Source: Planctomycetota bacterium (lineage in GTDB: Bacteria > Planctomycetota > UBA1135 > GCA-002686595). From it: 64,000 nucleotides of DNA. Shown piece after piece: positions 1 to 9,494 of this stretch. The notes under the pieces are model-generated. The model ran no database searches, was not told where the DNA came from, and saw nothing but the letters and a program-made list of their open reading frames with translations. Positions within the stretch are counted from its first letter, which is position 1; each line of letters starts with the position of its first letter. The position numbers and the translations under genes were made by a program. The stretch is from the NCBI GenBank assembly GCA_016795325.1, contig JAEUHY010000023.1, positions 62,001 through 126,000 on the forward strand, written 5' to 3'.

Positions 1-387
1 TTCGCCGCTCAGCGTCGTGCCGTTCCAGTAGCCAGCGGGCGGAGGCTGATTCGTGACCGCGTTCCAACCGCCTTGCAGGCGCGTTCCGGCCGCCAGCTTG
101 AACGTCGCGCTGCGCGGTCGGTTGGGGTCGGTCGGCGTGCTGGGCGTGTAAACGCCGCGTGCGATGCGCACGTCGTCGGTCCCGACGCTTTGCGCCGCGG
201 CCGCGAGGGCGAGATCGAGCGAGTCGAACGCGCTCGCCCATGAAAGTCCGTCGCCGCCCGAGGGCGCTGCGCGGTTGACGTGCCAGACGTTTTGCGCCTG
301 CGAGTAGTCCGCGCACACCACGAGGCTAGAAGCGAGCGTGAGTGCGAAACGAAGGCTGGTTGAACGAGCGCTGCGATCTGTCGCCAT
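1..387 (-). CDS. Secreted parallel beta-helix surface protein (partial, C-terminus missing)
   Basis: The frame is open from an ATG at 387 to the window edge, giving 129 residues of the N-terminus. A signal peptide is visible (arginine-containing n-region, then LRFALTLASSLVVCA, cut near SQAQ). It is followed by VWHVNRAAPSGGDGLSWASA and later VRIARGVYTP and SATFKLAAGTRLQGGW. This series is the classic start of right-handed parallel beta-helix (polymorphic outer-membrane-type) surface proteins of Planctomycetes and relatives. A strong Shine-Dalgarno (GGAGGA on the minus strand, bases 396-401) sits 8 nt before the ATG and fixes the start. It is divergent from the CAP-domain gene. The rest of the protein and any anchor lie outside the window, so its role is unknown. 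Confidence 0.75.
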   Translation of the reverse strand, partial: MATDRSARSTSLRFALTLASSLVVCADYSQAQNVWHVNRAAPSGGDGLSWASAFDSLDLALAAAAQSVGTDDVRIARGVYTPSTPTDPNRPRSATFKLAAGTRLQGGWNAVTNQPPPAGYWNGTTLSGE

Positions 388-563
388 CGAGGTGGTCCTC
401 CGTGCCGAAGTCGGAACTACGGGCGGTCTCGCGAGTGCGGGCCCACCGCCGTGGTTCGATCGTAGCGCGCCCACGCGGGGCCGTGGTGTTCGGCCGGCCG
501 CTGCGCGCGCGACCTTCGCGTTCACGCACGCTCGAGCGCCTGTCCGCTAGACTCGCCCGCGCC

Positions 564-1655
564 ATGTCCCGCTTTGCTGCAGTTCTCTTGAGCGTCTGCG
601 CCGCCGCCGCGTCGCTCGGCGGTGTCCGCGCTGCGTCGGCCGCCGCGCAGGGTGGCGACGAGGTCGGCGCGCGCCTCAGCCGGCTGCGCGACGCGCGCAT
701 CACGATCGACGAGCGCGAACGCCTGTGCGGCGAGCTGCTCGGACTGGGAGAGTCCGGTGCGCTGGCCCTCTCGCGCCTCGCCGTCGAGCAAGTCGAACGC
801 GCGGTCAAACGCGCCGAGGGACTCGAGGCGAAGTACCTCAAGGGCTTCGAGAAGGCCTCGCTCAAGTTGGTCGCGGGGCGCTCGACGAAGGCCGAACTCG
901 CCAAGGTCGAGGAAGCGCGCAAGGCCGTGCGCGGTCTGCGTGCCAAGGAAGAGCTGAGCAAGTCGGACATCCACGAGATCGGCGACCCGGCGGTCGATCT
1001 GCTGCGCGGACTGTTCGTGGTCGACGCCTACCAAGTGCTCGACGACGCGAAGTCGCTCGCCAAGGAGCGCGACGAGCTTTCGTTCGCGTGGTTCGAAGCC
1101 GTCGACTGGCGCGGCATCTGGGAGCGCAGCTCGCGCCTCCTCGGCGAGGCCAAACGCGTCGAGGCGCCGCCCGAAGTCAAGCAGCGCTGGGACGCGGTGC
1201 TGGCCGAAGAAGAGTGGCTGTGCACTCTGGCGCTTCCCATGACTGCGCAGGACCGCAAGGTGCTGGTCGCCAACCGTGCGCTGACTGGGCAGCTCGATGC
1301 GGAGGAAGCGCTCGGCGTGCTCGATCTCAACTGTTTGCGGCTGCTCTTGGGCCTCAACGCGCTCTCGATCGACGTCAAGTTGTGCGACGCGGCGCGCGAC
1401 CACTCGAACGACATGCGCACGCTCGGCTTCTTCGCGCACGAGTCGCCGGTGCCCGGCAAGAAGACGCCCTACGACCGCGCGGCGCGTTTCGGGACGAGCG
1501 CGAGCTCGGAGAACATCGCGGCCGGACACGCGACGGGCAGCGGCGCCAATCGCGGCTGGTGGTACAGCCCGGGCCACCACAAGAACATGCTCGGCAGCCA
1601 CTCGCGGATCGGGCTCGGCCGCAGCGAAGCGTTCTGGACGCAGTTGTTCGGTTGA
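564..1655 (+). CDS. Secreted CAP (SCP/PR-1) domain protein
   Basis: This 363-residue protein starts at the ATG followed by a signal peptide (SRFAAVLLSVCAAAASLGGV). Upstream in-frame codons run through the intergenic region and lack a signal. Residues 40-250 are a charged helical region without a recognised fold. Residues from about 260 form a CAP domain: LNCLRLLLGLNALSIDVKL, then FFAHESPVPGKKTPYDRAA near 290, SENIAAG, WWYSPGHHKNML near 335 and IGLGRSEAFWTQLFG at the end. The paired histidines and glutamate of the CAP pocket appear to be kept. Bacterial CAP proteins are extracytoplasmic and mostly of unknown activity. PPK2 follows after 21 nt, so the two may be cotranscribed. Confidence 0.82.
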   Translation: MSRFAAVLLSVCAAAASLGGVRAASAAAQGGDEVGARLSRLRDARITIDERERLCGELLGLGESGALALSRLAVEQVERAVKRAEGLEAKYLKGFEKASLKLVAGRSTKAELAKVEEARKAVRGLRAKEELSKSDIHEIGDPAVDLLRGLFVVDAYQVLDDAKSLAKERDELSFAWFEAVDWRGIWERSSRLLGEAKRVEAPPEVKQRWDAVLAEEEWLCTLALPMTAQDRKVLVANRALTGQLDAEEALGVLDLNCLRLLLGLNALSIDVKLCDAARDHSNDMRTLGFFAHESPVPGKKTPYDRAARFGTSASSENIAAGHATGSGANRGWWYSPGHHKNMLGSHSRIGLGRSEAFWTQLFG

Positions 1656-1676
1656 CTCCACGGTCCGGCGCGAAAC

Positions 1677-2567
1677 ATGAAGCACACGCTGGACGTCGAC
1701 GGGGCGCGCTTTCGCGCCGAGCCCGCAAAGCGCTTCGAACTCGCGCGCTGGCCGACGCGTGTCGAGGCGCTGTACTCCAGCAAGAAGCACTACAAACAAG
1801 CGCTCGAGGCCGGCGCGCACGAGCTCGCCGCGCTGCAGGAGCGTTTGTACGCCGACAACCGCTACGCGCTGCTGCTCATTTTTCAGGCCATGGACTCGGC
1901 CGGAAAAGACGGCGCGATCCGGCACGTGATGAGCGGCGTCAATCCGCAGGGTTGCCAGGTCTACAGCTTCAAGCACCCCAGCGCGGAAGAGCTCGACCAC
2001 GACTTCTTGTGGCGCACGCACCGCGCCCTGCCCGAGCGCGGCCGCATCGGCATCTTCAATCGCTCGTACTACGAGGAGGTGCTGATCGTGCGCGTGCGTC
2101 CCGAGATCCTGCGCGCGCAGAATCTCCCCGCAGAAGTCGGGGCCGGACGCGCGCTGTGGAAGGGTCGCTACCGTTCCATCGTCGATTCCGAGGCGCACCT
2201 CTCGCGCAACGGGACGCGCATCCTCAAGTTCTTCCTGCACATCTCGCGCGAAGAGCAGCGCCAGCGTCTGCTCGCGCGCATCGACGATCCCGACAAACAC
2301 TGGAAGTTCTCGGGCGCAGACATCGAGCAGCGGCAGTGCTGGGACGAGTACATGGACGCTTACGAGCGTTGCATCGACGCCACGAGCACGGAGCACGCGC
2401 CCTGGTACGTGGTTCCCGCCGACGACAAGTACAACGCGCGCTTGATCGTTTCTTCGCTTGTGCGCAGTGCGTTGCGAGAGCTCGAGCTCGAGTACCCGCA
2501 GCTCAGTGCGGAGCAACGCGCGCAGTTGCGCGACTACCGTCGTCAACTCGAGGCGGAAGCGCCGTAA
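1677..2567 (+). CDS. ppk2: Polyphosphate kinase 2 family protein (PPK2)
   Basis: The 296-residue protein transfers phosphate between polyphosphate and a nucleotide. It has a Walker A-like loop [11 protein letters not shown] at residues 69-79, the family segment [16 protein letters not shown], a Walker B-like [13 protein letters not shown] at about 124-136, and a lid region [16 protein letters not shown] followed by DKHWKFS. Length and a single PPK2 domain fit the short one-domain PPK2 enzymes; preference for AMP, ADP or polyphosphate synthesis cannot be read from sequence alone. It is cytoplasmic, with no signal peptide. Gene order after the CAP-domain gene (21 nt) suggests cotranscription but gives no clear functional link. 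Confidence 0.9.
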   Translation: MKHTLDVDGARFRAEPAKRFELARWPTRVEALYSSKKHYKQALEAGAHELAALQERLYADNRYALLLIFQAMDSAGKDGAIRHVMSGVNPQGCQVYSFKHPSAEELDHDFLWRTHRALPERGRIGIFNRSYYEEVLIVRVRPEILRAQNLPAEVGAGRALWKGRYRSIVDSEAHLSRNGTRILKFFLHISREEQRQRLLARIDDPDKHWKFSGADIEQRQCWDEYMDAYERCIDATSTEHAPWYVVPADDKYNARLIVSSLVRSALRELELEYPQLSAEQRAQLRDYRRQLEAEAP

Positions 2568-2783
2568 CGACGAGCTCGGGCGTCGCGCGCTTCAAGCGCG
2601 GCTTGCGCACACGAGCCGCCGCTGCTTCACGAGCCCTTTCTGCCCGGCTCGGGCGGCAGATTTGTGCGCCGAACGCTGGCGCATGCATCAGCGCTGCGTG
2701 AGACTACGACGCCCTGGCGCGCGTTCCACCCCGACCGTCCCCGTCGGAGTTGCGTGTCTTCCCTTCGACAACGGGTCCCACCC

Positions 2784-3578
2784 ATGCGAGACGCCTTGAT
2801 CGGCGTGTGTGTTGCTTTGCTTTCGGTCGGCTGCTTTGCTCCGGACGGAGCGCGACCGGAGCTGCAGCTGTCCTTGGACGCCGCGACGGCGTATGTGCAC
2901 CGCGGCATGCCGCAGAACCAGAACGCGGTTGTGCAAGGCGGCACGCAGGTGGTCATGCCCACGCGCGACGGCGGAAGCGTCGGGCTGCGCAGCTGGGCCA
3001 ACATCGACCTCACGAACGACAAGGGCGACGCGTGGTTTCCCGATGGCGGCCGCGGAAATCCCAGCCAGTTGGACATCGTGGCGGACTACGCGCGCAACTT
3101 CGGCCCGGTCGGAGTGACGGCGGGAGTCGCCAACTACTCGCTCCCGCGCGGCGAGTCGTTCCCCAACGGCCCGCGTGGCGCGACGACCGAACTGTTCGTG
3201 CGCGTCGACGCCGAGGTGCTGACGCTCAATCCGAGCCTGCAGCTCAACTTCGACGTCGACGCCGCCGACGGCTTCTACGCCAACGCCGCGCTCGCGCGCG
3301 GTTTCGCCATCAACGACAAGCTCGACGCCAACGTGAGCGTGGGACTGGGCTACTCGGATTCGAAGCACTCGCTGTGGGCCTATGACTTCCCGACGAGCGG
3401 CGTGGCGGACCTGCGCGTCCAAGGCGTGCTCGGTTACGTCTACGACGAGCACACGAACCTCAACCTCACCGTGGCTGGCTCGACGATGATCGACGGCACG
3501 CTGCAGGATTGGTTCGACGTGCTCGGAATCGACAGCGACAACCTGTGGTTGTCCGTCGGCGGAACCTGGAGTTACTGA
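2784..3578 (+). CDS. Outer-membrane beta-barrel-like lipoprotein of unknown function
   Basis: The 264-residue product begins at an ATG followed by a lipoprotein signal (RDALIGVCVALLSVGCF), giving a lipid-modified cysteine near residue 17. The mature part is rich in alternating polar and hydrophobic strands and contains ATAYVHRGMPQNQNAVVQGG, which resembles the first strand of the YVFRG-type outer-membrane proteins (TIGR02001-like). It ends in a strand with a C-terminal aromatic (LSVGGTWSY), a usual signature for barrel insertion. The combination of lipobox and barrel end is slightly odd, and either could be coincidental. The next gene, also a lipoprotein, starts 26 nt downstream, so they probably form one transcription unit. 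No catalytic motif was seen. Confidence 0.6.
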   Translation: MRDALIGVCVALLSVGCFAPDGARPELQLSLDAATAYVHRGMPQNQNAVVQGGTQVVMPTRDGGSVGLRSWANIDLTNDKGDAWFPDGGRGNPSQLDIVADYARNFGPVGVTAGVANYSLPRGESFPNGPRGATTELFVRVDAEVLTLNPSLQLNFDVDAADGFYANAALARGFAINDKLDANVSVGLGYSDSKHSLWAYDFPTSGVADLRVQGVLGYVYDEHTNLNLTVAGSTMIDGTLQDWFDVLGIDSDNLWLSVGGTWSY

Positions 3579-3604
3579 GTTTCGCACGCAACGGAGCGCT
3601 CACG

Positions 3605-6475
3605 ATGTTCACCTGCCGATCCACTCACCGAGCTTTTCCTCGCGCCGCAACTCGCGACTCCCTGGCGCGCGGCGCCGCGCTGCTGGCCCTCGCGAGCGCA
3701 ACGCTCGTCGCAGGCGGCTGCGAGAGCAAAATCGATCCGGCGCCGCTCAACGGCTCCTCGCCGGTCGAGTACGCGAACGACAACCTGAACGTCGGGTTCT
3801 TCCCGGGCCTGGACTTCACGGCGACGCCGATCCTCGAACGCGCCGCGACAGGCGGCTTGATCCCCGGAAGCTTCGACACGCCGGATCGTTCGGTGGTGTT
3901 CATGGCCTTCGTCACGGCCGCCGACGCGAGCCTGCTCGACCGGCAGGGGCCGCTCGAGTCGAACGGCGCGGCCGATGTGTTCGTGGCCGCGATCGTCGAC
4001 AGCGACGTGGACCGCAACGCCTTCAGCCAGAGCCTCGCGGGCAAGTTCCGCAGTCCGCGCTGCATCACCTGCCACTCCGTCGCGAGCATGGCGGGCACGA
4101 GCTACAACCCGTTCGCTCCGACGGTCACGCACCCCATCGATCTGTCGGTCGAGGTGGTCACGGATCCGGCCGTGTGCGCGCCGTGCCACACCGACACCGC
4201 GCCGGAGGACCTCGCGGCCAACACGCGCGACTGGAAGGCCCCCGAACTCGGGTTCGACTTCCGCGGCGAGACGGTGGCTCAACTCAACGCGCGCGCGGTC
4301 AACGCTCCGGAGGGCGAGGAGTTCCACTTCTTCACCGACTCGCGCGTGTTGTGGGCGCTCGACAACGGCGCCTTGCCCGCCAACGCGGTCGCCGACGACA
4401 ACCGCAACGGCCTCGCGGAGTGCGAGGACTTCGACGACGTGCGCCGCACGGTCGCGGGCGGCAAGGAGCACTTCCTCGACGAGGTGCTCGGCTGGCTCCA
4501 CACGGGCCAGATCGCGGACACTTCGCGCGCGGTGAAGGATGTCGCGCTGTGCAGCCAGGTCGACCTCGGCGCAGGCGGTCAGTCGGGCAATGCGGCCTCG
4601 TTCGCGCCGACTCTGACCTACGTTCCCAATCCGCAGTTCGATCGCGACCAAGCCGCGGTGCGGCCCGCGGGAACGCTGTTCGTCGCCTTCGCCACGGGCG
4701 CGAACGACCTCGTCCCCGGCGCCACGCAAACGGCGCAGGACGTCGTGCGCGTCACGCTGGACGTGTGGCTCGATCGCGACGCACGCACGGGCGCGTACTT
4801 GCCGGGCTCGATCGACCTCCGCTTCCGTCCCGCGAGCGCGGAACTCGTGAGCGTCTCGTCGCTCGCTCCGCTTGCGGGCGGCAACAACGCTTCGGGTGCG
4901 CCGAGCATCAATGCCGACGGAACGCTCGTCGCTTTCGAGTCCACGGCGACCAACCTGGGGACTTTCGTCCAAGGCAACAACGTCAACCAACCTGACGTGT
5001 TCGTCCGCAAGCTCGGCGGCTCGGAGCCGGTCCGCCTCGTGAGCCGCAACACGGCGTCGGCTGTCGTCGGTGGCTCGGGCGGCAGCTCGAGGGCGCCGTC
5101 GATCAGTGCGGACGGCACGGCGGTCGCGTTCGAGTCCAACGCGACGAACCTCGTGGCCGGCGACAGCAACAACGTCCAGGACGTGTTCTTCGTACGCCTC
5201 GACGCTTCGAGCGGCGCGACGACCGGGCCGGCGACGCGCGCGAGCGTGGACAGCAACGAAGTCGAGGGCACGAGCGGCGATTGCCGTCGCGCGAGCGTGG
5301 CCGTCAACGCGCTGGGCGAAGTGCTGGTCGCGTTCGAGTCCGACAAGACGGACCTTGAGTTCTTGGCGACGCCGCTGCTGGCGACCACGAACGTGTACCT
5401 GCGGCTCGCCGGGCAGGGGCTGACGCGCAACCTCTCGGCCGTGTTCGACGCCGCGGACGCGCCGACGGTCGCCAACGGCGACTCGCGCTCGCCGCACCTC
5501 GATGATCTCGGGACCGCGGTCGTGTTCGAGACCGACGCCGACAACCTCGACGAACTGCGCACCGTCGACATCAACCACGCGAGCGACATCGTGCGCGCGG
5601 ACATCGGCGCGCTCGTGACGGGCTCGGGCTTCGCGCGCCTGCACCGGATCAGCATCACGGCCGACGGCGGCGACGCGCTGCTCGGCGGCTCGCTCAACTT
5701 CCCGGCCAGCCGTCCGCATTCGACGAGCGCGGTGTTCGGCTCCTTCCGCGGGCCGAAGGCGAGCGCGTTTGCGCGCGGGTTCGCCGTGTTCGACACGGAC
5801 GCCGACAACCTCGGCGCGGCCGACACCGAAGGAACCGTGATCAGTTTCCTCAAGGAGACCGTGAGCGCGCCTCCGCCGGGCGCTGCACCGATCGTGGCCT
5901 TCACCCAGGACGTGAGCTTCGGCGCCGCGCCGCTGACCGTGAACTTCACGGCGCAGCCCAGCAGCGCGACGAACTGGTGCTGGGACTTTGGCGACGGCGA
6001 GCCGGCGACGGCGCAGTCCGTCGTCGAGAATCCTTCGCACGTCTACCTGACCGACGGCACGTTCACGGTGACGCTGACCGAGCGTTGGCCGGGCGGTTCG
6101 GTGACGTCGCGCACCGTCGCCGCGGTCGTGGTGACGCCTGCGGTGACGCCGCCGACGTGGACGCAGGTCTACGCCTCGATGGCCGCCGACCCCGTCAACG
6201 GTTGCTTGAGCTGCCACGTGACCGCGGAGCTCGCCGCCTCCGGCGCACCGTTCGAGATGGACACGCAAGCGAGCGGCTTCGCGAACATGGTGAACGTCCT
6301 GTCCACCAACGGGCCCTGCGCGGGAACCGCGCGCGTGATCCCGGGCGACAGCGCCGGCAGCACGCTGAGCGCGCGGCTCGATGGCATCAGCTGCGGCCAG
6401 CAGATGTTCGGCCTCTCCCCGCAGGAGATCTTGAACGTCAAGGCCTGGATCGACGCCGGAGCGCTCAACAACTGA
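3605..6475 (+). CDS. Secreted lipoprotein with haem c motifs, propeller repeats and PKD domain
   Basis: This 956-residue protein starts at an ATG before a signal peptide ending LVAGGC (weak lipobox, Cys39). Two CxxCH haem-binding motifs lie at Cys153-His157 (CITCH) and Cys191-His195 (CAPCH). Residues about 340-750 hold repeats of the type SINADGTLVAFESTATNL...DVFVRKL, a TolB/PD40-like beta-propeller pattern. A PKD domain at about 757-845 shows WCWDFGDGEP. A third haem motif at Cys867-His871 (CLSCH) and the ending ILNVKAWIDAGA match the short cytochrome-like tails common in planctomycetal proteins. It is probably an outer-surface or periplasmic electron-transfer protein; substrate and partner are unknown. 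Similar propeller repeats recur in the gene at 26367. Confidence 0.72.
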   Translation: MFTCRSTHRAFPRAATRDSLARGAALLALASATLVAGGCESKIDPAPLNGSSPVEYANDNLNVGFFPGLDFTATPILERAATGGLIPGSFDTPDRSVVFMAFVTAADASLLDRQGPLESNGAADVFVAAIVDSDVDRNAFSQSLAGKFRSPRCITCHSVASMAGTSYNPFAPTVTHPIDLSVEVVTDPAVCAPCHTDTAPEDLAANTRDWKAPELGFDFRGETVAQLNARAVNAPEGEEFHFFTDSRVLWALDNGALPANAVADDNRNGLAECEDFDDVRRTVAGGKEHFLDEVLGWLHTGQIADTSRAVKDVALCSQVDLGAGGQSGNAASFAPTLTYVPNPQFDRDQAAVRPAGTLFVAFATGANDLVPGATQTAQDVVRVTLDVWLDRDARTGAYLPGSIDLRFRPASAELVSVSSLAPLAGGNNASGAPSINADGTLVAFESTATNLGTFVQGNNVNQPDVFVRKLGGSEPVRLVSRNTASAVVGGSGGSSRAPSISADGTAVAFESNATNLVAGDSNNVQDVFFVRLDASSGATTGPATRASVDSNEVEGTSGDCRRASVAVNALGEVLVAFESDKTDLEFLATPLLATTNVYLRLAGQGLTRNLSAVFDAADAPTVANGDSRSPHLDDLGTAVVFETDADNLDELRTVDINHASDIVRADIGALVTGSGFARLHRISITADGGDALLGGSLNFPASRPHSTSAVFGSFRGPKASAFARGFAVFDTDADNLGAADTEGTVISFLKETVSAPPPGAAPIVAFTQDVSFGAAPLTVNFTAQPSSATNWCWDFGDGEPATAQSVVENPSHVYLTDGTFTVTLTERWPGGSVTSRTVAAVVVTPAVTPPTWTQVYASMAADPVNGCLSCHVTAELAASGAPFEMDTQASGFANMVNVLSTNGPCAGTARVIPGDSAGSTLSARLDGISCGQQMFGLSPQEILNVKAWIDAGALNN

Positions 6476-6761
6476 CGAGCCGCGCTTCGCGCGCGTGAGA
6501 CGCCGGGGCGAAGTCTCTGGCGCCTTGCGCGCGCGGCGCTCGGTGAGCTCTACGGCGTGGGCGCCGTCCGCCGTCCGCGCCGACCGGTGCCGCGCGGCCG
6601 CGAGACGGGCGAAGGTCGGAGCCCCGACCGCTCCACGGATGGCGCACACGCTGCGGCGGTCGACGCTTTTTTCGAGCGCGGCGCAGGCGCCGAAGCTCGT
6701 GACTTCGCCCCGGCCTTCGCTCCTACTTTCTGGCGCGGTCTGCGGCACACTACGCGACGGC

Positions 6762-8240
6762 ATGAGCGACTCGACGGGCGTGCGAACACGGGACAGAGCG
6801 CTAGCCGCCTGCTGTCTGTTCATCGCGCTCGCCGCCGCAGCGTTGGCCTGGCGCTCGGCTTCGCTGTTCGGCATGGCCGTCGACGGCGACTCGATCTTCT
6901 ACGTCTCCGCGGGCGTCGGCCTCGCCGAAGGCCGCGGCCTCGTGACCTGCCTCGACGAGGTGTTCTCGCTCTGGCCTCCGCTGTACTCCACGGTTGCGGC
7001 GGCGCTCGAGACGGTTGGCGTCGACGCGTTCCGCGGCCTGCGCGTGCTGCACCTCGTCGCGTACGCAGCCACGATCCTGCTCACGGCGCGTCTGTGCTGG
7101 GTTCTGAGCGGTTCGCACGTCGCCGCGGCGCTCGCGGCTCTTTCTGCGGCGCTGAGCGCCCGAATCCACGAGTTCGCGATCCTCGTCGCGGCGGAAGGCT
7201 TCTTTCTCCCGCTGGTGCTCGCCGCACTGCTCGCCGCGCTCGACTACGCCCGTCAGTCGACGCGCGGCCGGTTCGCGGCGCTCGTCGCGTTCAGCGCTCT
7301 CGCCTGCCTGCAGCGCTACGTCGGCGTCGCACTCGTCGCGAGCATCGCGCTGTGGCTGCTCGCGTTCGCCAGCGGCGCCGATGTCCGCGCGCGCCTGCGC
7401 TGCGCAGCGCTCTACGCCCTCACTTCGCTCGCACCGTTGCTGGCTTGGTTCGCGCGCAACCGCCTCGTCGAGGGCGCGTGGACGGGCGGACGCGACCCCG
7501 CCGAGCAGAGTCTCGGCGAGGTCGTGTGGGACGCGCTCTCCACGCTGCTCGCCTGGGCTGGACCTGACGGCTGGCCCGCCTGGACCGGCTGGGTCGCGCT
7601 CGGCCTCGGCGTGGCGAGCGTCGCAATCGCGCTGCGCAGCGAGCGCACGGCGCGCAACGCGGCGGCTCTCGCGCTGCTGTTCGCGGCGCTGCACCTCGCG
7701 CTGGTCGTCGCGCTGGGAGCACGCTTCCAGATGGACCGCGTGAACGACCGCTTGCTGCTCCCGTTGTTGCCCGTTTCGATCGCGCTCGTTTTCGCGGCCG
7801 TCGGCGCCCTGGCGCGCACCCGCGCTCTTGTTGCTGCTGCGGCCCCGTTCGTGCTCGTCGCTCTGCTCGCGAGCGCCTCGCGCCTGCTCGAGAGGCGCGC
7901 GCTGTGGCTGACCGATGGCGCCGGCGGCTTTTCGACGCGGCTGTGGCGCGAGCACACCGTCGCGCAAGAGCTCGCTCGCCACGCTCTCGCCGCGCCGTGT
8001 TGGTCCAACGCGCCGGAGTTCGTCTGGCTCCTTCAGCGGCGCAACGGGCGTTTTCTGCGAGCGGGCGCCAAGGCCTGGGAGCGCGCGGGACGCGACGCAG
8101 CGCTCAACGGCGGCGCCCTCGTGTGGTTTCAGGACGGCGGTCGTCCCAAAGCGTTCCCCGAGCAGCTCGCGCCGTTCGTGCGTGTCGAGCAGCTCGCGCA
8201 GAGCGAGGACGGTCTGGTCGCCGAGCTTGTCGCGCGCTGA
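6762..8240 (+). CDS. Polytopic membrane glycosyltransferase, GT39/ArnT-like
   Basis: The 492-residue protein is an integral membrane protein with about ten to twelve hydrophobic segments. After the first membrane span comes GMAVDGDSIFYVSAGVGLAE, with an acidic residue pair in the first extracytoplasmic loop, then FSLWPPLYSTVAAALETVG. This layout is typical of polyprenyl-phosphate-sugar-dependent GT-C enzymes (GT39/PMT/ArnT superfamily, DUF2029/glycosyltransferase 87 relatives). A soluble C-terminal stretch of about 90 residues follows the last span. It probably transfers a sugar from a lipid carrier on the outer face of the inner membrane; acceptor unknown. I chose the ATG at 6762 because earlier in-frame codons are arginine-rich intergenic sequence. 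The 286 nt before it hold no clear gene. Confidence 0.68.
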   Translation: MSDSTGVRTRDRALAACCLFIALAAAALAWRSASLFGMAVDGDSIFYVSAGVGLAEGRGLVTCLDEVFSLWPPLYSTVAAALETVGVDAFRGLRVLHLVAYAATILLTARLCWVLSGSHVAAALAALSAALSARIHEFAILVAAEGFFLPLVLAALLAALDYARQSTRGRFAALVAFSALACLQRYVGVALVASIALWLLAFASGADVRARLRCAALYALTSLAPLLAWFARNRLVEGAWTGGRDPAEQSLGEVVWDALSTLLAWAGPDGWPAWTGWVALGLGVASVAIALRSERTARNAAALALLFAALHLALVVALGARFQMDRVNDRLLLPLLPVSIALVFAAVGALARTRALVAAAAPFVLVALLASASRLLERRALWLTDGAGGFSTRLWREHTVAQELARHALAAPCWSNAPEFVWLLQRRNGRFLRAGAKAWERAGRDAALNGGALVWFQDGGRPKAFPEQLAPFVRVEQLAQSEDGLVAELVAR

Positions 8241-8327
8241 ACCGAGGGCGTCGCTCGGACGGAAAGTCGCTTTCCGCCGACGACGCTTCGCTGCACACTC
8301 TTGGGCCTCTCCACAAATACGTTCCCC

Positions 8328-9494
8328 ATGACCCAACGAAACCGCGTGTCGAGACTCTTCCGGATGGGCGCAAAGCTTGCGCCGCTCGTGTTGCTGGCGC
8401 CGCTGGCGACGGCGCAGGACGAGCCCGAGCGCGACGGCAAGTGGCTCTACTCGCGCCACTGCGCGGGGTGCCACAACGACAACGGCGACGGCAAGGGCCC
8501 CACGATCACCGCGCTCGGCCAGATGGCGCGCGATTTCAAGGCCGGCGGCTTCGCTTTCGGCGACTCGCGGGAGCAGATCTTCAAGACGCTCTCCAGCGGA
8601 ATTCCCGGGCGTTCTCCGATGCCTTCGTTCGCCGGCGCGATGAGCGACGAGGAGCGCTGGAAGGTGGTCGACTACGTGCGCACGCTGATGCCGCCGCGCA
8701 AGGACGAGGCCCCGAGCCGCACGCTCATGGTGGTCGCCGACAAGGCGCTCACGGCGCGCGGAAAGTTGCCGCCGATCGCGGAGGGCGCGAACGAAACGGC
8801 GCGCGGGCTGCTGCTCGGCACGCCGTCGGGCCTGACCTTCGAGTACGACGTCGCGGACGTGCGTTTGCTCGGCGTGCGCCTGGGTGGGTTCGCCGACCGC
8901 GAGGACTGGGGCGATCGCGGCGGCGGTTACCTGCGTCCGGTCGGTCAGGTGATCCAGCGCTTCGATCCCAAGGGGCCCTCGCTCTCGGTGCTGCGCGCGG
9001 AGGGCCGCAAGGATTCCAGGGCTGTTCCGGCCACGTGCGTGCTCGAGAGCACTTGGGTGCGCGGCGCCGTCGGCGGTTTGACCTATCGCTGCGTCGAAGC
9101 GGGCGTGCCGAGCGCGTCCTTGCGTGTTCACGAGAGCGTGCAGGCCGCGCAGTTCAGCTTCGGGCCCGGCTTCACCCGCACGTGGCGCGTGGAGCCCATG
9201 GCGACCCGCCAGCGGGGCGGCGCGATCGGCGCGCGCGTGCGCGTCGGCGACACGCACGCTCAACCCTGGAACAAGTGGCAACGCATGGGCGGCGTGTTCT
9301 GGGTCTACACCGTGGACCTGGGTGAAGAGGGCGTCGAGGCCGTCGTGCTCCGCAACTCACCGCAGCATCAACAACTCGATGCGCTGCCGAACTTGGACAT
9401 CTGGGTGACCGGAGAGTTGTCGACGACGACCGTGCGCGTCGCCAAGTGGAGCGACGAACTCGGCCTGCAAATGATCAAGGAGCTTGGCCTGTGA
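8328..9494 (+). CDS. Secreted cytochrome c protein with C-terminal domain of unknown function
   Basis: The 388-residue protein carries a signal peptide (KLAPLVLLAPLATAQ) and a monohaem cytochrome c domain at residues 35-125: WLYSRHCAGCHNDNGDGKG with Cys45, Cys48 and His49, and a probable axial methionine in RSPMPSF followed by SDEERWKVVDYVRTL. The remaining 260 residues are beta-rich, contain WNKWQRMGGVFWVYTVDLG and resemble the haem b-binding extension of ethylbenzene-dehydrogenase-type gamma subunits only loosely; I would not assign it. Its stop codon overlaps the start of the next gene (TGATG), so it is translationally coupled to the propeller/DUF1080 protein. The likely job is electron acceptor for that oxidoreductase. 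A start at the internal ATG 8364 is possible. Confidence 0.78.
   Translation: MTQRNRVSRLFRMGAKLAPLVLLAPLATAQDEPERDGKWLYSRHCAGCHNDNGDGKGPTITALGQMARDFKAGGFAFGDSREQIFKTLSSGIPGRSPMPSFAGAMSDEERWKVVDYVRTLMPPRKDEAPSRTLMVVADKALTARGKLPPIAEGANETARGLLLGTPSGLTFEYDVADVRLLGVRLGGFADREDWGDRGGGYLRPVGQVIQRFDPKGPSLSVLRAEGRKDSRAVPATCVLESTWVRGAVGGLTYRCVEAGVPSASLRVHESVQAAQFSFGPGFTRTWRVEPMATRQRGGAIGARVRVGDTHAQPWNKWQRMGGVFWVYTVDLGEEGVEAVVLRNSPQHQQLDALPNLDIWVTGELSTTTVRVAKWSDELGLQMIKELGL

Noticed and set aside
3572..6874. Very long open frame (1100 residues) on the minus strand opposite the haem/PKD gene
   Set aside because: Arginine- and alanine-rich translation typical of the antisense frame of GC-rich genes; no domain or signal, and the plus-strand gene has clear motifs.
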